6,303 nucleotides of DNA from Oscillatoria sp. Prado101 (GTDB lineage Bacteria > Cyanobacteriota > Cyanobacteriia > Cyanobacteriales > Oscillatoriaceae), in contig JALOOK010000286.1 in NCBI GenBank assembly GCA_025454445.1, forward strand, positions 1-6,303, written 5' to 3'. The notes beneath the pieces are model-generated. The model was not told the DNA's origin and searched no databases. It worked only from the letters and a program-made list of their open reading frames with translations. Each line of letters begins with the position of its first letter. Position 1 is the first letter of the stretch. The translations under genes and the position numbers were made by a program. This document shows positions 5,008 through 6,303 of this stretch, one piece after another.

Positions 5008-5112
5008 ATGTTACATTTCTTAACCAAAAATGGCCGCCATTCTTTCCCCACCGGCTCGGCTGCGACGGTATAACCAAAAATGTTAAATTGTCAAGGGGGT
5101 AAAATGTAACAT
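5008..5112. repeat. 105-bp block bounded by ATGTTACATTT inverted repeats
   Basis: ATGTTACATTT (5008-5018) and AAATGTAACAT (5102-5112) are a perfect 11-bp inverted repeat. Within it TAACCAAAAATG occurs twice in direct orientation (5021-5032 and 5071-5082). The block has no coding frame of its own. It may be a small mobile element or a paired binding-site array; there is no clear target duplication. Confidence 0.6.
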
Positions 5113-5292
5113 TCAGACACAAAGCAGATGGGGGAAAAAAAGTCAAGTGCCGCGCTCACACCGCGTCACAAAATTTATCACCGCCCCCGTGCCGGTGCCG
5201 TCACCCCAAAAGGCTAGAAACGTTGCATAATAGAAACATAGGGATTGGAGAAACGATTGCCTCGTCCAATGGCAAGACGGGACTCAAGCCTG

Positions 5293-5299
5293 AGGAGGT
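5293..5299 (+). promoter_or_regulatory. Perfect Shine-Dalgarno AGGAGGT before a seven-codon ORF
   Basis: AGGAGGT is fully complementary to the 16S rRNA 3' end and lies five bases before ATG 5305. It is as strong as any ribosome binding site in this window, yet the ORF it serves is only seven codons. Confidence 0.6.
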
Positions 5300-5304
5300 T
5301 AGGG

Positions 5305-5328
5305 ATGAATCTAGAACAACTTCTGTAA
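5305..5328 (+). CDS. Possible seven-residue leader peptide MNLEQLL
   Basis: ATG at 5305 opens seven codons (Met-Asn-Leu-Glu-Gln-Leu-Leu) closed by TAA at 5326-5328, with an ideal ribosome binding site. It may be a translated leader peptide, the surviving 5' end of a decayed gene, or chance. Three of seven codons are Leu. A -10-like TATAAT begins nine bases after the stop. No attenuator of classical type is obvious directly downstream. Confidence 0.3.
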   Translation: MNLEQLL

Positions 5329-5333
5329 ATCGG

Positions 5334-5342
5334 TGCTATAAT
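5334..5342 (+). promoter_or_regulatory. Extended -10 promoter before the possible RNA
   Basis: TGC followed by TATAAT (hexamer 5337-5342) fits the extended -10 consensus exactly. No -35 match stands at the right distance. Transcription would start near 5349. Confidence 0.45.
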
Positions 5343-5348
5343 CATAGT

Positions 5349-5490
5349 GAGAGCGACGAAAAGCAAGTGGGCGCAACGCCACTCTCCCAACGCTTCCCCG
5401 GTGTCACGGGGAACAGCACACCGGACTCTAGCGCCGAAGGCACCCACCTTAAGATGTCATTGCCAGAAAAATTGGCGCGACTGAATTGAG
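5349..5490 (+). ncRNA. Possible structured RNA of unknown family
   Basis: The stretch after the extended -10 can form several helices: AGTGG(G)CG-CAA-CGCCACT (5366-5383), and TTCCCCG-GTGTCA-CGGGGAA (5394-5413). The latter competes with CCGGTGT/ACACCGG (5398-5404 with 5418-5424). Long-range pairing of GTGGG (5367-5371) with CCCAC (5443-5447) competes with the first hairpin. The sequence differs in texture from the surrounding repeats. It fits none of the tmRNA, RNase P, SRP RNA or common riboswitch cores as I remember them. The open frame through it (5223-5489, TTG start) has no protein-like features. The 3' end is unknown; the ACCCTG/CAGGGT hairpin at 5541 is one candidate. Confidence 0.3.
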
Positions 5491-5540
5491 GAAATTTTGA
5501 CGGCAGCAGATTGTATCAGCAACAGAAAGCTTTTGATGTT

Positions 5541-5564
5541 ACCCTGATAGCGAGACAGGGTTTT
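5541..5564 (+). terminator. Weak intrinsic terminator
   Basis: ACCCTG (5541-5546) pairs with CAGGGT (5556-5561) around a nine-base loop, and TTTT begins at 5561. The stem is short and the T-run is followed by G, so it is weak. It could end a transcript started at 5349. Confidence 0.35.
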
Positions 5565-5613
5565 GGGTGGGGGATTTAGGATTGAAGGAAATCAGATGAA
5601 ACCTTAGGAAAAT

Positions 5614-5630
5614 AAAGCTTGCAGCTTTTT
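5614..5630 (+). terminator. A/T-rich hairpin with T-run
   Basis: AAAGCT-TGC-AGCTTT is followed by two more T bases. The six-bp stem has only two G:C pairs, so a terminator role is doubtful; it lies about 80 bases before the TPR gene start and may be part of its leader. Confidence 0.25.
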
Positions 5631-5700
5631 GTCAGAGAAAGAGAAAAAACAGTTTTATAGCGGAGAGAAGACAGCCGGCGCTGACCGGTTTGGAAAGAGA

Positions 5701-5706
5701 AGGAGG
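5701..5706 (+). promoter_or_regulatory. Ribosome binding site AGGAGG of the TPR gene
   Basis: AGGAGG is six bases before ATG 5713 and selects it over the upstream in-frame TTG at 5629, which would bury the signal peptide inside the protein. Confidence 0.8.
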
Positions 5707-5712
5707 AAGACA

Positions 5713-6147
5713 ATGAACTGGTTTCGCAAAAGTATAGCGATTTTAGGAATCGCCGCTGCGGCGTTCAGTATAGCACCAGTGACGGCACTCGCGCAAGGAA
5801 CCCAGAAGCAACCGGTGCAGGTGCGGGTGCAAGTGGAAGTTGAGACAGTAGAAGCGAATGACTTTGTGAAGTTGGCGCGAAACGCCTTTGGGGTGAAAGA
5901 TTATCAAAATGCCATCTTCCAGGCTAACAGAGCCCTTGACCTCGAGCCGGAGTTGGCGGAAGGCTATCTGCTGCGCGGACAAGCCCGCACCCAACTGGGC
6001 CAGCGGCAGCCAGCGGTTAAAGATTTGCAGCAAGCCGCCGTGCTCTACTGGCAGCAAAAGGACAAAGCAGGCTACAATGCTGCTGTTAAATCCTTGTGGC
6101 TAGCGAGTACAATATCCCGAGAGGCAATTTCCCAGTCCAATCGTTGA
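5713..6147 (+). CDS. Exported tetratricopeptide repeat protein, 144 aa
   Basis: A small secreted or periplasmic TPR protein. Seen: a Sec signal peptide with charged start MNWFRK, hydrophobic core IAILGIAAAAFSIAPVTA, and likely cleavage after Ala27 (Ala-Leu-Ala before Gln28); no lipobox Cys. Residues 35-46 alternate Val with polar residues and probably form a strand. Two TPR units follow, about 47-80 (LARNAFGVKDYQNAIFQANR, then ALDLEP) and 81-114 (AEGYLLRGQARTQLGQRQPA). The C-terminal helix (120-140) may cap them. TPRs bind protein partners; the partner is not indicated. No gene close enough for an operon is visible: about 860 bases upstream hold no established gene, and palindromic repeats follow. 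The specific role is unknown. Confidence 0.85.
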   Translation: MNWFRKSIAILGIAAAAFSIAPVTALAQGTQKQPVQVRVQVEVETVEANDFVKLARNAFGVKDYQNAIFQANRALDLEPELAEGYLLRGQARTQLGQRQPAVKDLQQAAVLYWQQKDKAGYNAAVKSLWLASTISREAISQSNR

Positions 6148-6178
6148 GAGCGCAACAGATGGGATTAATTAAGGTGAG

Positions 6179-6270
6179 GAAACCCGGTTTATTAAAGAAA
6201 CCGGGCGGTCAAGAAACCCGGTTTCTTTAAGAAACCGGGTTTCTGGCCATTAAACCGGGTTTCTGGCCAC
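6179..6270. repeat. Cluster of CCCGGTTT palindromes
   Basis: First, CCCGGTTT (6183-6190) pairs with AAACCGGG (6198-6205). Second, a near-perfect 33-base palindrome has AGAAACCCGGTTTCTT (6212-6227) against AAGAAACCGGGTTTCT (6229-6244) around a single base. Third, its right end AAACCGGGTTTCTGGCCA (6232-6249) is repeated directly at 6252-6269. This is the same repeat as at 2868-2898, here amplified. It starts 31 bases after the TPR stop codon and may also serve as its 3' end. Confidence 0.9.
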
Positions 6271-6303
6271 TTGGAACGCACCCCACAAGTTTCATTTGAG
6301 GGC

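Noticed and set aside
4563..5102. Plus-strand open frame of 179 codons overlapping the ATPase 3' end
   Set aside because: The first half is a shifted reading of the ATPase gene and the second half crosses the terminator and several repeats; no protein-like features.
5223..5489. Open frame of 88 codons through the possible RNA
   Set aside because: TTG start without a ribosome binding site, low-hydrophobicity reading without domain features, and the region has strong RNA-folding potential instead.
5349..5490. tmRNA, RNase P RNA, SRP RNA, or glycine, cobalamin or manganese riboswitch
   Set aside because: I checked for the conserved cores I remember; only partial fragments (such as CCGAAGG near 5434) match, not enough to name any family.
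6179..6270. CRISPR-like array
   Set aside because: The repeats are palindromes of unequal spacing with spacers of a few bases; there are no regular spacers and no cas genes.

Overview
The window looks like chromosomal DNA of a filamentous cyanobacterium (Oscillatoriales-like, e.g. Microcoleus/Oscillatoria relatives). This rests on one perfect HIP1 octamer (GCGATCGC, 4721-4728) plus several near-HIP1 sites, on intergenic palindromes of the GAAACCCGGTTTC, GTAGGGTGC/GCACCCTAC and GGACAGGCG/CGCCTGTCC types that I associate with such genomes, and on the protein families present. The genus is inference. Coding density is low: about half the window is intergenic and full of palindromes and short duplications.

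Layout. (a) 1-554: a doubtful 85-codon minus-strand ORF, then a gene-free stretch ending in an extended -10 promoter. (b) 555-713: a complete 52-residue Pmp3/YqaE membrane protein. (c) 735-864: a 130-bp nested palindrome resembling a MITE. (d) 936-1427: a two-repeat DUF2267 protein, followed by a doubtful hydrophobic ORF (1492-1806) whose 3' end runs into a nested inverted repeat with two tandem duplications. (e) 1794-2274: no recognisable gene; a 26-bp duplication, a strong palindrome and a GC-rich leader. (f) 2275-2724: a DUF442/TIGR01244-type phosphatase or sulfur transferase with a likely GTG start. (g) 2737-3145: palindromes, a good promoter (TTCACA-N18-TATAAT) and a leader of about 205 nt. 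(h) 3146-4849: a full-length COG3044 'predicted ATPase of the ABC class', the best-supported gene, with a terminator just downstream. (i) 4850-5712: about 860 bp without an established gene, holding repeats, an inverted-repeat block, a seven-codon ORF with a perfect Shine-Dalgarno, and a possible structured RNA behind an extended -10. (j) 5713-6147: an exported two-TPR protein. (k) 6179-6270: a cluster of CCCGGTTT palindromes.

How the genes relate. All five convincing genes are on the plus strand, but gaps of 220 bp or more separate them, so most are probably single transcription units. Pmp3 and DUF2267 may be functionally linked (stress or membrane physiology), but only proximity shows it. 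I found no clear novel multi-gene system. The most interesting unexplained stretch is 5223-5490. Next are the COG3044 ATPase, whose cellular job is unknown, and the nested palindromes at 735-864 and 1620-1793.
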